Source: Isoperla grammatica (taxonomy: Eukaryota; Arthropoda; Insecta; Plecoptera; Perlodidae). From it: a stretch of DNA of 64,000 nt. The position numbers were made by a program, and so were the translations under genes. Below, in pieces: positions 47,101-62,100 of this stretch; position 1 is the stretch's first letter, and every line of letters starts with the position of its first letter. The stretch lies in NCBI GenBank assembly GCA_945910005.1, contig OX246744.1, positions 43,314,157-43,378,156 of the forward strand, given 5' to 3'. The notes under the pieces are model-generated. The model made no database searches and had not been told where the DNA came from. It saw nothing but the letters and a program-made list of their open reading frames with translations.

Positions 47101-50100
47101 ACACACAGATAGAGTTACAGCCCGGGCGTATTGGCTTCGTCTCACCGTCCTCTATAGAAGCGCACTCCTCGTACAACACTGAAACACACAGATAGAGTTA
47201 CAGCCCGGGCGTATTGGCTTCGTCTCACCGTCCTCTATAGTAGCGCACTCCTCGTACAACACTGAAACACACAGATAGAGTTACAGCCGGGGCGTATTGG
47301 CTTCGTCTCACCGTCCTCTATAGTAGCGCACTCCTCGTACAACACTGAAACACACAGATAGAGTTACAGCCCGGGCGTATTGGCTTCGTCTCACCGTCCT
47401 CTATAGTAGCGCACTCCTCGTACAACACTGAAACACACAGATAGAGTTACAGCCCGGGCGTATTGGCTTCGTCTCACCGTCCTCTATAGTAGCGCACTCC
47501 TCGTACAGCACTGAAACACACTGATAGAGTTACAGCCCGGGCGTATTGGCTTCGTCTCACCGTCCTCTATAGTAGCGCACAGCACTGAAACACACAGATA
47601 GAGTTACAGCCCGGGCGTATTGGCTTCGTCTCACCGTCCTCTATAGTAGCGCACTCCTCGTACAGCACTGAAACACACAGATAGAGTTACAGCCGGGGCG
47701 TATTGGCTTCGTCTCACCGTACTCTATAGTAGCGCACTCCTCGTACAGCACTGAAACACACAGATAGAGTTACAGCCGGGGCGTATTGGCTTCGTCTCAC
47801 CGTCCTCTATAGTAGCGCACAGCACTGAAACACACAGATAGAGTTACAGCCCGGGCGTATTGGCTTCGTCTCACCGTCCTCTATAGTAGCGCGTTCCTCG
47901 TACAACACTGAAACACACAGATAGAGTTACAGCCGGGGCGTATTGGCTTCGTCTCACCGTCCTCTATAGTAGCGCACTCCTCGCACAGCACTGAAACACA
48001 CAGATAGAGTTACAGCCGGGGCGTATTGGCTTCGTCTCACCGTCCTCTATAGTAGCGCACTCCTCGTACAACACTGAAACACACAGATAGAGTTACAGCC
48101 GGGGCGTATTGGCTTCGTCTCACCGTCCTCTATAGTAGCGCACTCCTCGTACAGCACTGAAACACACAGATAGAGTTACAGCCGGGGCGTATTGGCTTCG
48201 TCTCACCGTCCTCTATAGTAGCGCACTCCTCGTACAGCACTGAAACACACAGATAGAGTTACAGCCGGGGCGTATTGGCTTCGTCTCACCGTCCTCTATA
48301 GTAGCGCACTCCTCGTACAGCACTGAAACACACAGATAGAGTTACAGCCGGGGCGTATTGGCTTCGTCTCACCGTCCTCTATAGTAGCGCACTCCTCGTA
48401 CAGCACTGAAACACACAGATAGAGTTACAGCCGGGGCGTATTGGCTTCGTCTCACCGTCCTCTATGAGTAGCGCACTCCTCGTACAACACTGAAACACAC
48501 AGATAGAGTTACAGCCGGGGCGTATTGGCTTCGTCTCACCGTCCTCTATAGTAGCGCACTCCTCGTACAGCACTGAAACACACAGATAGAGTTACAGCCG
48601 GGGCGTATTGGCTTCGTCTCACCGTCCTCTATAGTAGCGCACTCCTCATACAACACTGAAACACACAGATAGAGTTACAGCCCGGGCGTATTGGCTTCGT
48701 CTCACCGTCCTCTATAGTAGCGCACTCCTCGCACAGCACTGAAACACACAGATAGAGTTACAGCCGGGGCGTATTGGCTTCGTCTCACCGTCCTCTATAG
48801 TAGCGCACTCCTCGTACAACACTGAAACACACAGATAGAGTTACAGCCGGGGCGTATTGGCTTCGTCTCACCGTCCTCTATAGTAGCGCACTCCTCGTAC
48901 AACACTGAAACACACAGATAGAGTTACAGCCGGGGCGTATTGGCTTCGTCTCACCGTCCTCTATGAGTAGCGCACTCCTCGTACAGCACTGAAACACACA
49001 GATAGAGTTACAGCCGGGGCGTATTGGCTTCGTCTCACCGTCCTCTATAGTAGCGCACTCCTCGTACAGCACTGAAACACACAGATAGAGTTACAGCCGG
49101 GGCGTATTGGCTTCGTCTCACCGTCCTCTATAGTAGCGCACTCCTCGTACAACACTGAAACACACAGATAGAGTTACAGCCGGGGCGTATTGGCTTCGTC
49201 TCACCGTCCTCTATAGTAGCGCACTCCTCGTACAACACTGAAACACACAGATAGAGTTACAGCCGGGGCGTATTGGCTTCGTCTCACCGTCCTCTATAGA
49301 AGCGCACTCCTCGTACAGCACTGAAACACACAGATAGAGTTACAGCCGGGGCGTATTGGCTTCGTCTCACCGTCCTCTATAGTAGCGCACTCCTCATACA
49401 ACACTGAAACACACAGATAGAGTTACAGAGGGGGCGTATTAGCTTCGTCTCACCGTCCTCTATAGTAGCGCACTCCTCGTACAACACTGAAACACACAGA
49501 TAGAGTTACAGCCCGGGCGTATTGGCTTCGTCTCACCGTCCTCTATAGTAGCGCACTCCTCGTACAGCACTGAAACACACAGATAGAGTGTCAGCCGGGG
49601 CGTATTGGCTTCGTCTCACCGTCCTCTATAGTAGCGCACTCCTCGTACAACACTGAAACACACAGATAGAGTTACAGCCGGGGCGTATTGGCTTCGTCTC
49701 ACCGTCCTCTATAGTAGCGCACAGCACTGAAACACACAGATAGAGTTACAGCCGGGGCGTATTGGCTTCGTCTCACCGTCCTCTATAGTAGCGCACTCCT
49801 CGTACAACACTGAAACACACAGATAGAGTTACAGCCGGGGCGTATTGGCTTCGTCTCACCGTCCTCTATAGTAGCGCACTCCTCGTACAGCACTGAAACA
49901 CACAGATAGAGTTACAGCCCGGGCGTATTGGCTTCGTCTCACCGTCCTCTATAGTAGCGCACTCCTCGTACAACACTGAAACACACAGATAGAGTTACAG
50001 CCGGGGCGTATTGGCTTCGTCTCTTCGTCCTCTATGAGTAGCGCACTCCTCGTACAGCACTGAAACACACAGATAGAGTTACAGCCGGGGCGTATTGGCT

Positions 50101-53100
50101 TCGTCTCACCGTCCTCTATAGTAGCGCACTCCTCGTACAGCACTGAAACACACAGATAGAGTTACAGCCCGGGCGTATTGGCTTCGTCTCACCGTCCTCT
50201 ATAGTAGCGCACTCCTCGTACAGCACTGAAACACACAGATAGAGTTACAGCCGGGGCGTATTGGCTTCGTCTCACCGTCCTCTATAGTAGCGCACTCCTC
50301 GTACAGCACTGAAACACACAGATAGAGTTACAGCCGGGGCGTATTGGCTTCGTCTCACCGTCCTCTATAGTAGCGCACTCCTCGTACAGCACTGAAACAC
50401 ACAGATAGAGTTACAGCCGGGGCGTATTGGCTTCGTCTCACCGTCCTCTATAGTAGCGCACTCCTCGTACAGCACTGAAACACACAGATAGAGTTACAGC
50501 CCGGGCGTATTGGCTTCGTCTCACCGTCCTCTATAGTAGCGCACTCCTCGTACAGCACTGAAACACACAGATAGAGTTACAGCCGGGGCGTATTGGCTTC
50601 GTCTCACCGTCCTCTATAGTAGCGCACTCCTCGTACAACACTGAAACACACAGATAGAGTTACAGCCGGGGCGTATTGGCTTCGTCTCACCGTCCTCTAT
50701 AGTAGCGCACTCCTCGTACAACACTGAAACACACAGATAGAGTTACAGCCGGGGCGTATTGGCTTCGTCTCACCGTCCTCTATAGTAGCGCACTCCTCGT
50801 ACAACACTGAAACACACAGATAGAGTTACAGCCCGGGCGTATTGGCTTCGTCTCACCGTCCTCTATAGTAGCGCACTCCTCGTACAGCACTGAAACACAC
50901 AGATAGAGTTACAGCCGGGGCGTATTGGCTTCGTCTCACCGTCCTCTATAGTAGCGCACTCCTCGTACAACACTGAAACACACAGATAGAGTTACAGCCC
51001 GGGCGTATTGGCTTCGTCTCACCGTCCTCTATAGTAGCGCACTCCTCGTACAACACTGAAACACACAGATAGAGTTACAGCCGGGGCGTATTGGCTTCGT
51101 CTCACCGTCCTCTATAGTAGCGCACTCCTCGTACAACACTGAAACACACAGATAGAGTTACAGCCCGGGCGTATTGGCTTCGTCTCACCGTCCTCTATAG
51201 TAGCGCACTCCTCGTACAGCACTGAAACACACAGATAGAGTTACAGCCGGGGCGTATTGGCTTCGTCTCACCGTCCTCTATAGTAGCGCACAGCACTGAA
51301 ACACACAGATAGAGTTACAGCCCGGGCGTATTGGCTTCGTCTCACCGTCCTCTATAGTAGCGCACTCCTCGTACAGCACTGAAACACACAGATAGAGTTA
51401 CAGCCCGGGCGTATAGGCTTCGTCTCACCGTCCTCTATAGTAGCGCACTCCTCGTACAACACTGAAACACACAGATAGAGTTACAGCCGGGGCGTATTGG
51501 CTTCGTCTCACCGTCCTCTATAGTAGCGCACAGCACTGAAACACACAGATAGAGTTACAGCCCGGGCGTATTGGCTTCGTCTCACCGTCCTCTATAGTAG
51601 CGCACTCCTCGTACAGCACTGAAACACACAGATAGAGTTACAGCCCGGGCGTATTGGCTTCGTCTCACCGTCCTCTATAGTAGCGCACTCCTCGTACAAC
51701 ACTGAAACATACAGATAGAGTTACAGCCGGGGCGTATTGGCTTCGTCTCACCGTCCTCTATAGTAGCGCACTCCTCGTACAACACTGAAACACACAGATA
51801 GAGTTACAGCCGGGGCGTATTGGCTTCGTCTCACCGTCCTCTATAGTAGCGCACTCCTCGCACAGCACTGAAACACACAGATAGAGTTACAGCCCGGGCG
51901 TATTGGCTTCGTCTCACCGTCCTCTATAGTAGCGCACTCCTCGTACAACACAGAAACACACAGATAGAGTTACAGCCGGGGCGTATTGGCTTCGTCTCAC
52001 CGTCCTCTATAGTAGCGCACTCCTCGTACAACACTGAAACACACAGATAGAGTTACAGCCGGGGCGTATTGGCTTCGTCTCACCGTCCTCTATAGTAGCG
52101 CACTCCTCGTACAACACTGAAACACACAGATAGAGTTACAGCCCGGGCGTATTGGCTTCGTCTCACCGTCCTCTATAGTAGCGCACTCCTCGTACAGCAC
52201 TGAAACACACAGATAGAGTTACAGCCGGGGCGTATTGGCTTCGTCTCACCGTCCTCTATAGTAGCGCACTCCTCGTACAGCACTGAAACACACAGATAGA
52301 GTTACAGCCGGGGCGTATTGGCTTCGTCTCACCGTCCTCTATAGTAGCGCACTCCTCGTACAGCACTGAAACACACAGATAGAGTTACAGCCGGGGTGTA
52401 TTGGCTTCGTCTCACCGTCCTCTATAGTAGCGCACTCCTCGTACAACACTGTAACACACAGATAGAGTTACAGCCGGGGCGTATTGGCTTCGTCTCACCG
52501 TCCTCTATAGTAGCGCACTCCTCGTACAGCACTGAAACACACAGATAGAGTTACAGCCCGGGCGTATTGGCTTCGTCTCACCACCCTCTATAGTAGCGCA
52601 CTCCTCGTACAGCACTGAAACACACAGATAGAGTTACAGCTCGGGCGTATTGGCTTCGTCTCACCGTCCTCTATAGTAGCGCACTCCTCGTACAACACTG
52701 AAACACACAGATAGAGTTACAGCCCGGGCGTATTGGCTTCGTCTCACCGTCCTCTATAGTAGCGCACTCCTCGTACAACACTGTAACACACAGATAGAGT
52801 TACAGCCGGGGCGTATTGGCTTCGTCTCACCGTCCTCTATAGTAGCGCACTCCTCGTACAACACTGAAACACACAGATAGAGTTACAGCCGGGGCGTATT
52901 GGCTTCGTCTCACCGTCCTCTATAGTAGCGCACTCCTCGTACAGCACTGAAACACACAGATAGAGTTACAGCCGGGGCGTATTGGCTTCGTCTCACCGTC
53001 CTCTATAGTAGCGCACTCCTCGTACAACACTGAAACACACAGATAGAGTTACAGCCCGGGCGTATTGGCTTCGTCTCACCGTCCTCTATAGTAGCGCACT

Positions 53101-56100
53101 CCTCGTACAGCACTGAAACACACAGATAGAGTTACAGCCCGGGCGTATTGGCTTCGTCTCACCGTCCTCTATAGTAGCGCACTCCTCGTACAGCACTGAA
53201 ACACACAGATAGAGTTACAGCCGGGGCGTATTGGCTTCGTCTCACCGTCCTCTATAGTAGCGCAATCCTCGTACAACACTGAAACACACAGATAGAGTTA
53301 CAGCCGGGGCGTATTGGCTTCGTCTCACCGTCCTCTATAGTAGCGCACTCCTCGTACAACACTGAAACACACAGATAGAGTTACAGCCCGGGCGTATTGG
53401 CTTCGTCTCACCGTCCTCTATAGTAGCGTACAGCACTGAAACACACAGATAGAGTTACAGCCCGGGCGTATTGGCTTCGTCTCACCGTCCTCTATAGTAG
53501 CGCACTCCTCGTACAACACTGAAACACACAGATAGAGTTACAGCCGGGGCGTATTGGCTTCGTCTCACCGTCCTCTATAGTAGCGCACTCCTCGTACAGC
53601 ACTGAAACACACAGATAGAGTTACAGCCGGGGCGTATTGGCTTCGTCTCACCGTCCTCTATAGTAGCGCACTCCTCGTACAGCACTGAAACACACAGATA
53701 GAGTTACAGCCGGGGCGTATTGGCTTCGTCTCACCGTCCTCTATAGTAGCGCACTCCTCGTACAGCACTGAAACACACAGATAGAGTTACAGCCGGGGCG
53801 TATTGGCTTCGTCTCACCGTCCTCTATAGTAGCGCACTCCCCGTACAGCACTGAAACACACAGATAGAGTTACAGCCGGGGCGTATTGGCTTCGTCTCAC
53901 CGTCCTCTATAGTAGCGCACTCCTCGTACAACACTGAAACACACAGATAGAGTTACAGCCGGGGCGTATTGGCTTCGTCTCACCGTCCTCTATAGTAGCG
54001 CACTCCTCGCACAGCACTGAAACACACAGATAGAGTTACAGCCGGGGCGTATTGGCTTCGTCTCACCGTCCTCTATAGTAGCGCACTCCTCGTACAACAC
54101 TGAAACACACAGATAGAGTTACAGCCGGGGCGTATTGGCTTCGTCTCACCGTCCTCTATAGTAGCGCACTCCTCGTACAGCACTGAAACACACAGATAGA
54201 GTTACAGCCGGGGCGTATTGGCTTCGTCTCACCGTCCTCTATAGTAGCGCACTCCTCGTACAGCACTGAAACACACAGATAGAGTTACAGCCGGGGCGTA
54301 TTGGCTTCGTCTCACCGTCCTCTATAGTAGCGCACTCCTCGTACAGCACTGAAACACACAGATAGAGTTACAGCCGGGGCGTATTGGCTTCGTCTCACCG
54401 TCCTCTATAGTAGCGCACTCCTCGTACAGCACTGAAACACACAGATAGAGTTACAGCCGGGGCGTATTGGCTTCGTCTCATCGTCCTCTATGAGTAGCGC
54501 ACTCCTCGTACAACACTGAAACACACAGATAGAGTTACAGCCGGGGCGTATTGGCTTCGTCTCACCGTCCTCTATGAGTAGCGCACTCCTCGTACAGCAC
54601 TGAAACACACAGATAGAGTTACAGCCGGGGCGTATTGGCTTCGTCTCACCGTCCTCTATAGTAGCGCACTCCTCGTACAGCACTGAAACACACAGATAGA
54701 GTTACAGCCGGGGCGTATTGGCTTCGTCTCACCGTCCTCTATAGTAGCGCACTCCTCGTACAACACTGAAACACACAGATAGAGTTACAGCCGGGGCGTA
54801 TTGGCTTCGTCTCACCGTCCTCTATAGTAGCGCACTCCTCGTACAACACTGAAACACACAGATAGAGTTACAGCCGGGGCGTATTGGCTTCGTCTCACCG
54901 TCCTCTATAGAAGCGCACTCCTCGTACAGCACTGAAACACACAGATAGAGTTACAGCCGGGGCGTATTGGCTTCGTCTCACCGTCCTCTATAGTAGCGCA
55001 CTCCTCATACAACACTGAAACACACAGATAGAGTTACAGAGGGGGCGTATTAGCTTCGTCTCACCGTCCTCTATAGTAGCGCACTCCTCGTACAACACTG
55101 AAACACACAGATAGAGTTACAGCCCGGGCGTATTGGCTTCGTCTCACCGTCCTCTATAGTAGCGCACTCCTCGTACAGCACTAAAACACACAGATAGAGT
55201 GTCAGCCGGGGCGTATTGGCTTCGTCTCACCGTCCTCTATAGTAGCGCACTCCTCGTACAACACTGAAACACACAGATAGAGTTACAGCCGGGGCGTATT
55301 GGCTTCGTCTCACCGTCCTCTATAGTAGCGCACAGCACTGAAACACACAGATAGAGTTACAGCCGGGGCGTATTGGCTTCGTCTCACCGTCCTCTATAGT
55401 AGCGCACTCCTCGTACAACACTGAAACACACAGATAGAGTTACAGCCGGGGCGTATTGGCTTCGTCTCACCGTCCTCTATAGTAGCGCACTCCTCGTACA
55501 GCACTGAAACACACAGATAGAGTTACAGCCCGGGCGTATTGGCTTCGTCTCACCGTCCTCTATAGTAGCGCACTCCTCGTACAACACTGAAACACACAGA
55601 TAGAGTTACAGCCGGGGCGTATTGGCTTCGTCTCTTCGTCCTCTATGAGTAGCGCACTCCTCGTACAGCACTGAAACACACAGATAGAGTTACAGCCGGG
55701 GCGTATTGGCTTCGTCTCACCGTCCTCTATAGTAGCGCACTCCTCGTACAGCACTGAAACACACAGATAGAGTTACAGCCCGGGCGTATTGGCTTCGTCT
55801 CACCGTCCTCTATAGTAGCGCACTCCTCGTACAGCACTGAAACACACAGATAGAGTTACAGCCGGGGCGTATTGGCTTCGTCTCACCGTCCTCTATAGTA
55901 GCGCACTCCTCGTACAGCACTGAAACACACAGATAGAGTTACAGCCGGGGCGTATTGGCTTCGTCTCACCGTCCTCTATAGTAGCGCACTCCTCGTACAG
56001 CACTGAAACACACAGATAGAGTTACAGCCGGGGCGTATTGGCTTCGTCTCACCGTCCTCTATAGTAGCGCACTCCTCGTACAGCACTGAAACACACAGAT

Positions 56101-59100
56101 AGAGTTACAGCCCGGGCGTATTGGCTTCGTCTCACCGTCCTCTATAGTAGCGCACTCCTCGTACAACACTGAAACACACAGATAGAGTTACAGCCCGGGC
56201 GTATTGGCTTCGTCTCACCGTCCTCTATAGTAGCGCACTCCTCGTACAGCACTGAAACACACAGATAGAGTGTCAGCCGGGGCGTATTGGCTTCGTCTCA
56301 CCGTCCTCTATAGTAGCGCACTCCTCGTACAGCACTGAAACACACAGATAGAGTTACAGCCGGGGCGTATTGGCTTCGTCTCACCGTCCTCTATGAGTAG
56401 CGCACTCCTCGTACAGCACTGAAACACACAGATAGAGTTACAGCCGGGGCGTATTGGCTTCGTCTCACCGTCCTCTATAGTAGCGCACTCCTCGTACAGC
56501 ACTGAAACACACAGATAGAGTTACAGCCGGGGCGTATTGGCTTCGTCTCACCGTCCTCTATAGTAGCGCACTCCTCGTACAACACTGAAACACACAGATA
56601 GAGTTACAGCCGGGGCGTATTGGCTTCGTCTCACCGTCCTCTATAGTAGCGCACTCCTCGTACAACACTGAAACACACAGATAGAGTTACAGCCGGGGCG
56701 TATTGGCTTCGTCTCACCGTCCTCTATAGAAGCGCACTCCTCGTACAGCACTGAAACACACAGACAGAGTTACAGCCGGGGCGTATTGGCTTCGTCTCAC
56801 CGTCCTCTATAGTAGCGCACTCCTCATACAACACTGAAACACACAGATAGAGTTACAGAGGGGGCGTATTAGCTTCGTCTCACCGTCCTCTATAGTAGCG
56901 CACTCCTCGTACAACACTGAAACACACAGATAGAGTTACAGCCCGGGCGTATTGGCTTCGTCTCACCGTCCTCTATAGTAGCGCACTCCTCGTACAGCAC
57001 TGAAACACACAGATAGAGTGTCAGCCGGGGCGTATTGGCTTCGTCTCACCGTCCTCTATAGTAGCGCACTCCTCGTACAACACTGAAACACACAGATAGA
57101 GTTACAGCCGGGGCGTATTGGCTTCGTCTCACCGTCCTCTATAGTAGCGCACAGCACTGAAACACACAGATAGAGTTACAGCCGGGGCGTATTGGCTTCG
57201 TCTCACCGTCCTCTATAGTAGCGCACTCCTCGTACAACACTGAAACACACAGATAGAGTTACAGCCGGGGCGTATTGGCTTCGTCTCACCGTCCTCTATA
57301 GTAGCGCACTCCTCGTACAGCACTGAAACACACAGATAGAGTTACAGCCGGGGCGTATTGGCTTCGTCTCACCGTCCTCTATAGTAGCGCACTCCTCGTA
57401 CAGCACTGAAACACACAGATAGAGTTACAGCCGGGGCGTATTGGCTTCGTCTCACCGTCCTCTATAGTAGCGCACTCCTCGTACAGCACTGAAACACACA
57501 GATAGAGTTACAGCCGGGGCGTATTGGCTTCGTCTCACCGTCCTCTATAGTAGCGCACTCCTCGTACAGCACTGAAACACACAGATAGAGTTACAGCCGG
57601 GGCGTATTGGCTTCGTCTCACCGTCCTCTATAGTAGCGCACTCCTCGTACAACACTGAAACACACAGATAGAGTTACAGCCGGGGCGTATTGGCTTCGTC
57701 TCACCGTCCTCTATAGTAGCGCACTCCTCGCACAGCACTGAAACACACAGATAGAGTTACAGCCGGGGCGTATTGGCTTCGTCTCACCGTCCTCTATAGT
57801 AGCGCACTCCTCGTACAACACTGAAACACACAGATAGATTTACAGCCGGGGCGTATTGGCTTCGTCTCACCGTCCTCTATAGTAGCGCACTCCTCGTACA
57901 GCACTGAAACACACAGATAGAGTTACAGCCGGGGCGTATTGGCTTCGTCTCACCGTCCTCTATAGTAGCGCACTCCTCGTACAGCACTGAAACACACAGA
58001 TAGAGTTACAGCCGGGGCGTATTGGCTTCGTCTCACCGTCCTCTATAGTAGCGCACTCCTCGTACAGCACTGAAACACACAGATAGAGTTACAGCCGGGG
58101 CGTATTGGCTTCGTCTCACCGTCCTCTATAGTAGCGCACTCCTCGTACAGCACTGAAACACACAGATAGAGTTACAGCCGGGGCGTATTGGCTTCGTCTC
58201 ACCGTCCTCTATGAGTAGCGCACTCCTCGTACAACACTGAAACACACAGATAGAGTTACAGCCGGGGCGTATTGGCTTCGTCTCACCGTCCTCTATGAGT
58301 AGCGCACTCCTCGTACAGCACTGAAACACACAGATAGAGTTACAGCCGGGGCGTATTGGCTTCGTCTCACCGTCCTCTATAGTAGCGCACTCCTCGTACA
58401 GCACTGAAACACACAGATAGAGTTACAGCCGGGGCGTATTGGCTTCGTCTCACCGTCCTCTATAGTAGCGCACTCCTCGTACAACACTGAAACACACAGA
58501 TAGAGTTACAGCCGGGGCGTATTGGCTTCGTCTCACCGTCCTCTATAGTAGCGCACTCCTCGTACAACACTGAAACACACAGATAGAGTTACAGCCGGGG
58601 CGTATTGGCTTCGTCTCACCGTCCTCTATAGAAGCGCACTCCTCGTACAGCACTGAAACACACAGATAGAGTTACAGCCGGGGCGTATTGGCTTCGTCTC
58701 ACCGTCCTCTATAGTAGCGCACTCCTCATACAACACTGAAACACACAGATAGAGTTACAGAGGGGGCGTATTAGCTTCGTCTCACCGTCCTCTATAGTAG
58801 CGCACTCCTCGTACAACACTGAAACACACAGATAGAGTTACAGCCCGGGCGTATTGGCTTCGTCTCACCGTCCTCTATAGTAGCGCACTCCTCGTACAGC
58901 ACTGAAACACACAGATAGAGTGTCAGCCGGGGCGTATTGGCTTCGTCTCACCGTCCTCTATAGTAGCGCACTCCTCGTACAACACTGAAACACACAGATA
59001 GAGTTACAGCCGGGGCGTATTGGCTTCGTCTCACCGTCCTCTATAGTAGCGCACAGCACTGAAACACACAGATAGAGTTACAGCCGGGGCGTATTGGCTT

Positions 59101-62100
59101 CGTCTCACCGTCCTCTATAGTAGCGCACTCCTCGTACAACACTGAAACACACAGATAGAGTTACAGCCGGGGCGTATTGGCTTCGTCTCACCGTCCTCTA
59201 TAGTAGCGCACTCCTCGTACAGCACTGAAACACACAGATAGAGTTACAGCCCGGGCGTATTGGCTTCGTCTCACCGTCCTCTATAGTAGCGCACTCCTCG
59301 TACAACACTGAAACACACAGATAGAGTTACAGCCGGGGCGTATTGGCTTCGTCTCTTCGTCCTCTATGAGTAGCGCACTCCTCGTACAGCACTGAAACAC
59401 ACAGATAGAGTTACAGCCGGGGCGTATTGGCTTCGTCTCACCGTCCTCTATAGTAGCGCACTCCTCGTACAGCACTGAAACACACAGATAGAGTTACAGC
59501 CCGGGCGTATTGGCTTCGTCTCACCGTCCTCTATAGTAGCGCACTCCTCGTACAGCACTGAAACACACAGATAGAGTTACAGCCGGGGCGTATTGGCTTC
59601 GTCTCACCGTCCTCTATAGTAGCGCACTCCTCGTACAGCACTGAAACACACAGATAGAGTTACAGCCGGGGCGTATTGGCTTCGTCTCACCGTCCTCTAT
59701 AGTAGCGCACTCCTCGTACAGCACTGAAACACACAGATAGAGTTACAGCCGGGGCGTATTGGCTTCGTCTCACCGTCCTCTATAGTAGCGCACTCCTCGT
59801 ACAGCACTGAAACACACAGATAGAGTTACAGCCCGGGCGTATTGGCTTCGTCTCACCGTCCTCTATAGTAGCGCACTCCTCGTACAACACTGAAACACAC
59901 AGATAGAGTTACAGCCCGGGCGTATTGGCTTCGTCTCACCGTCCTCTATAGTAGCGCACTCCTCGTACAGCACTGAAACACACAGATAGAGTGTCAGCCG
60001 GGGCGTATTGGCTTCGTCTCACCGTCCTCTATAGTAGCGCACTCCTCGTACAGCACTGAAACACACAGATAGAGTTACAGCCCGGGCGTATTGGCTTCGT
60101 CTCACCGTCCTCTATAGTAGCGCACTCCTCGTACAGCACTGAAACACACAGATAGAGTTACAGCCGGGGCGTATTGGCTTCGTCTCACCGTCCTCTATGA
60201 GTAGCGCACTCCTCGTACAGCACTGAAACACACAGATAGAGTTACAGCCGGGGCGTATTGGCTTCGTCTCACCGTCCTCTATAGTAGCGCACTCCTCGTA
60301 CAGCACTGAAACACACAGATAGAGTTACAGCCGGGGCGTATTGGCTTCGTCTCACCGTCCTCTATAGTAGCGCACTCCTCGTACAACACTGAAACACACA
60401 GATAGAGTTACAGCCGGGGCGTATTGGCTTCGTCTCACCGTCCTCTATAGTAGCGCACTCCTCGTACAACACTGAAACACACAGATAGAGTTACAGCCGG
60501 GGCGTATTGGCTTCGTCTCACCGTCCTCTATAGAAGCGCACTCCTCGTACAGCACTGAAACACACAGACAGAGTTACAGCCGGGGCGTATTGGCTTCGTC
60601 TCACCGTCCTCTATAGTAGCGCACTCCTCATACAACACTGAAACACACAGATAGAGTTACAGAGGGGGCGTATTAGCTTCGTCTCACCGTCCTCTATAGT
60701 AGCGCACTCCTCGTACAACACTGAAACACACAGATAGAGTTACAGCCCGGGCGTATTGGCTTCGTCTCACCGTCCTCTATAGTAGCGCACTCCTCGTACA
60801 GCACTGAAACACACAGATAGAGTGTTAGCCGGGGCGTATTGGCTTCGTCTCACCGTCCTCTATAGTAGCGCACTCCTCGTACAACACTGAAACACACAGA
60901 TAGAGTTACAGCCGGGGCGTATTGGCTTCGTCTCACCGTCCTCTATAGTAGCGCACAGCACTGAAACACACAGATAGAGTTACAGCCGGGGCGTATTGGC
61001 TTCGTCTCACCGTCCTCTATAGTAGCGCACTCCTCGTACAACACTGAAACACACAGATAGAGTTACAGCCGGGGCGTATTGGCTTCGTCTCACCGTCCTC
61101 TATACTAGCGCACTCCTCGTACAGCACTGAAACACACAGATAGAGTTACAGCCCGGGCGTATTGGCTTCGTCTCACCGTCCTCTATAGTAGCGCACTCCT
61201 CGTACAACACTGAAACACACAGATAGAGTTACAGCCGGGGCGTATTGGCTTCGTCTCTTCGTCCTCTATGAGTAGCGCACTCCTCGTACAGCACTGAAAC
61301 ACACAGATAGAGTTACAGCCGGGGCGTATTGGCTTCGTCTCACCGTCCTCTATAGTAGCGCACTCCTCGTACAGCACTGAAACACACAGATAGAGTTACA
61401 GCCCGGGCGTATTGGCTTCGTCTCACCGTCCTCTATAGTAGCGCACTCCTCGTACAGCACTGAAACACACAGATAGAGTTACAGCCGGGGCGTATTGGCT
61501 TCGTCTCACCGTCCTCTATAGTAGCGCACTCCTCGTACAGCACTGAAACACACAGATAGAGTTACAGCCGGGGCGTATTGGCTTCGTCTCACCGTCCTCT
61601 ATAGTAGCGCACTCCTCGTACAGCACTGAAACACACAGATAGAGTTACAGCCGGGGCGTATTGGCTTCGTCTCACCGTCCTCTATAGTAGCGCACTCCTC
61701 GTACAGCACTGAAACACACAGATAGAGTTACAGCCCGGGCGTATTGGCTTCGTCTCACCGTCCTCTATAGTAGCGCACTCCTCGTACAGCACTGAAACAC
61801 ACAGATAGAGTTACAGCCGGGGCGTATTGGCTTCGTCTCACCGTCCTCTATAGTAGCGCACTCCTCGTACAACACTGAAACACACAGATAGAGTTACAGC
61901 CGGGGCGTATTGGCTTCGTCTCACCGTCCTCTATAGTAGCGCACTCCTCGTACAACACTGAAACACACAGATAGAGTTACAGCCGGGGCGTATTGGCTTC
62001 GTCTCACCGTCCTCTATAGTAGCGCACTCCTCGTACAACACTGAAACACACAGATAGAGTTACAGCCCGGGCGTATTGGCTTCGTCTCACCGTCCTCTAT

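Noticed and set aside
37474..61377. Fourteen or so 64- to 92-codon open frames in the giant array as small genes
   Set aside because: They are frame accidents of the 84-bp unit variant, near-identical to each other, and contain the splice acceptor within the frame.
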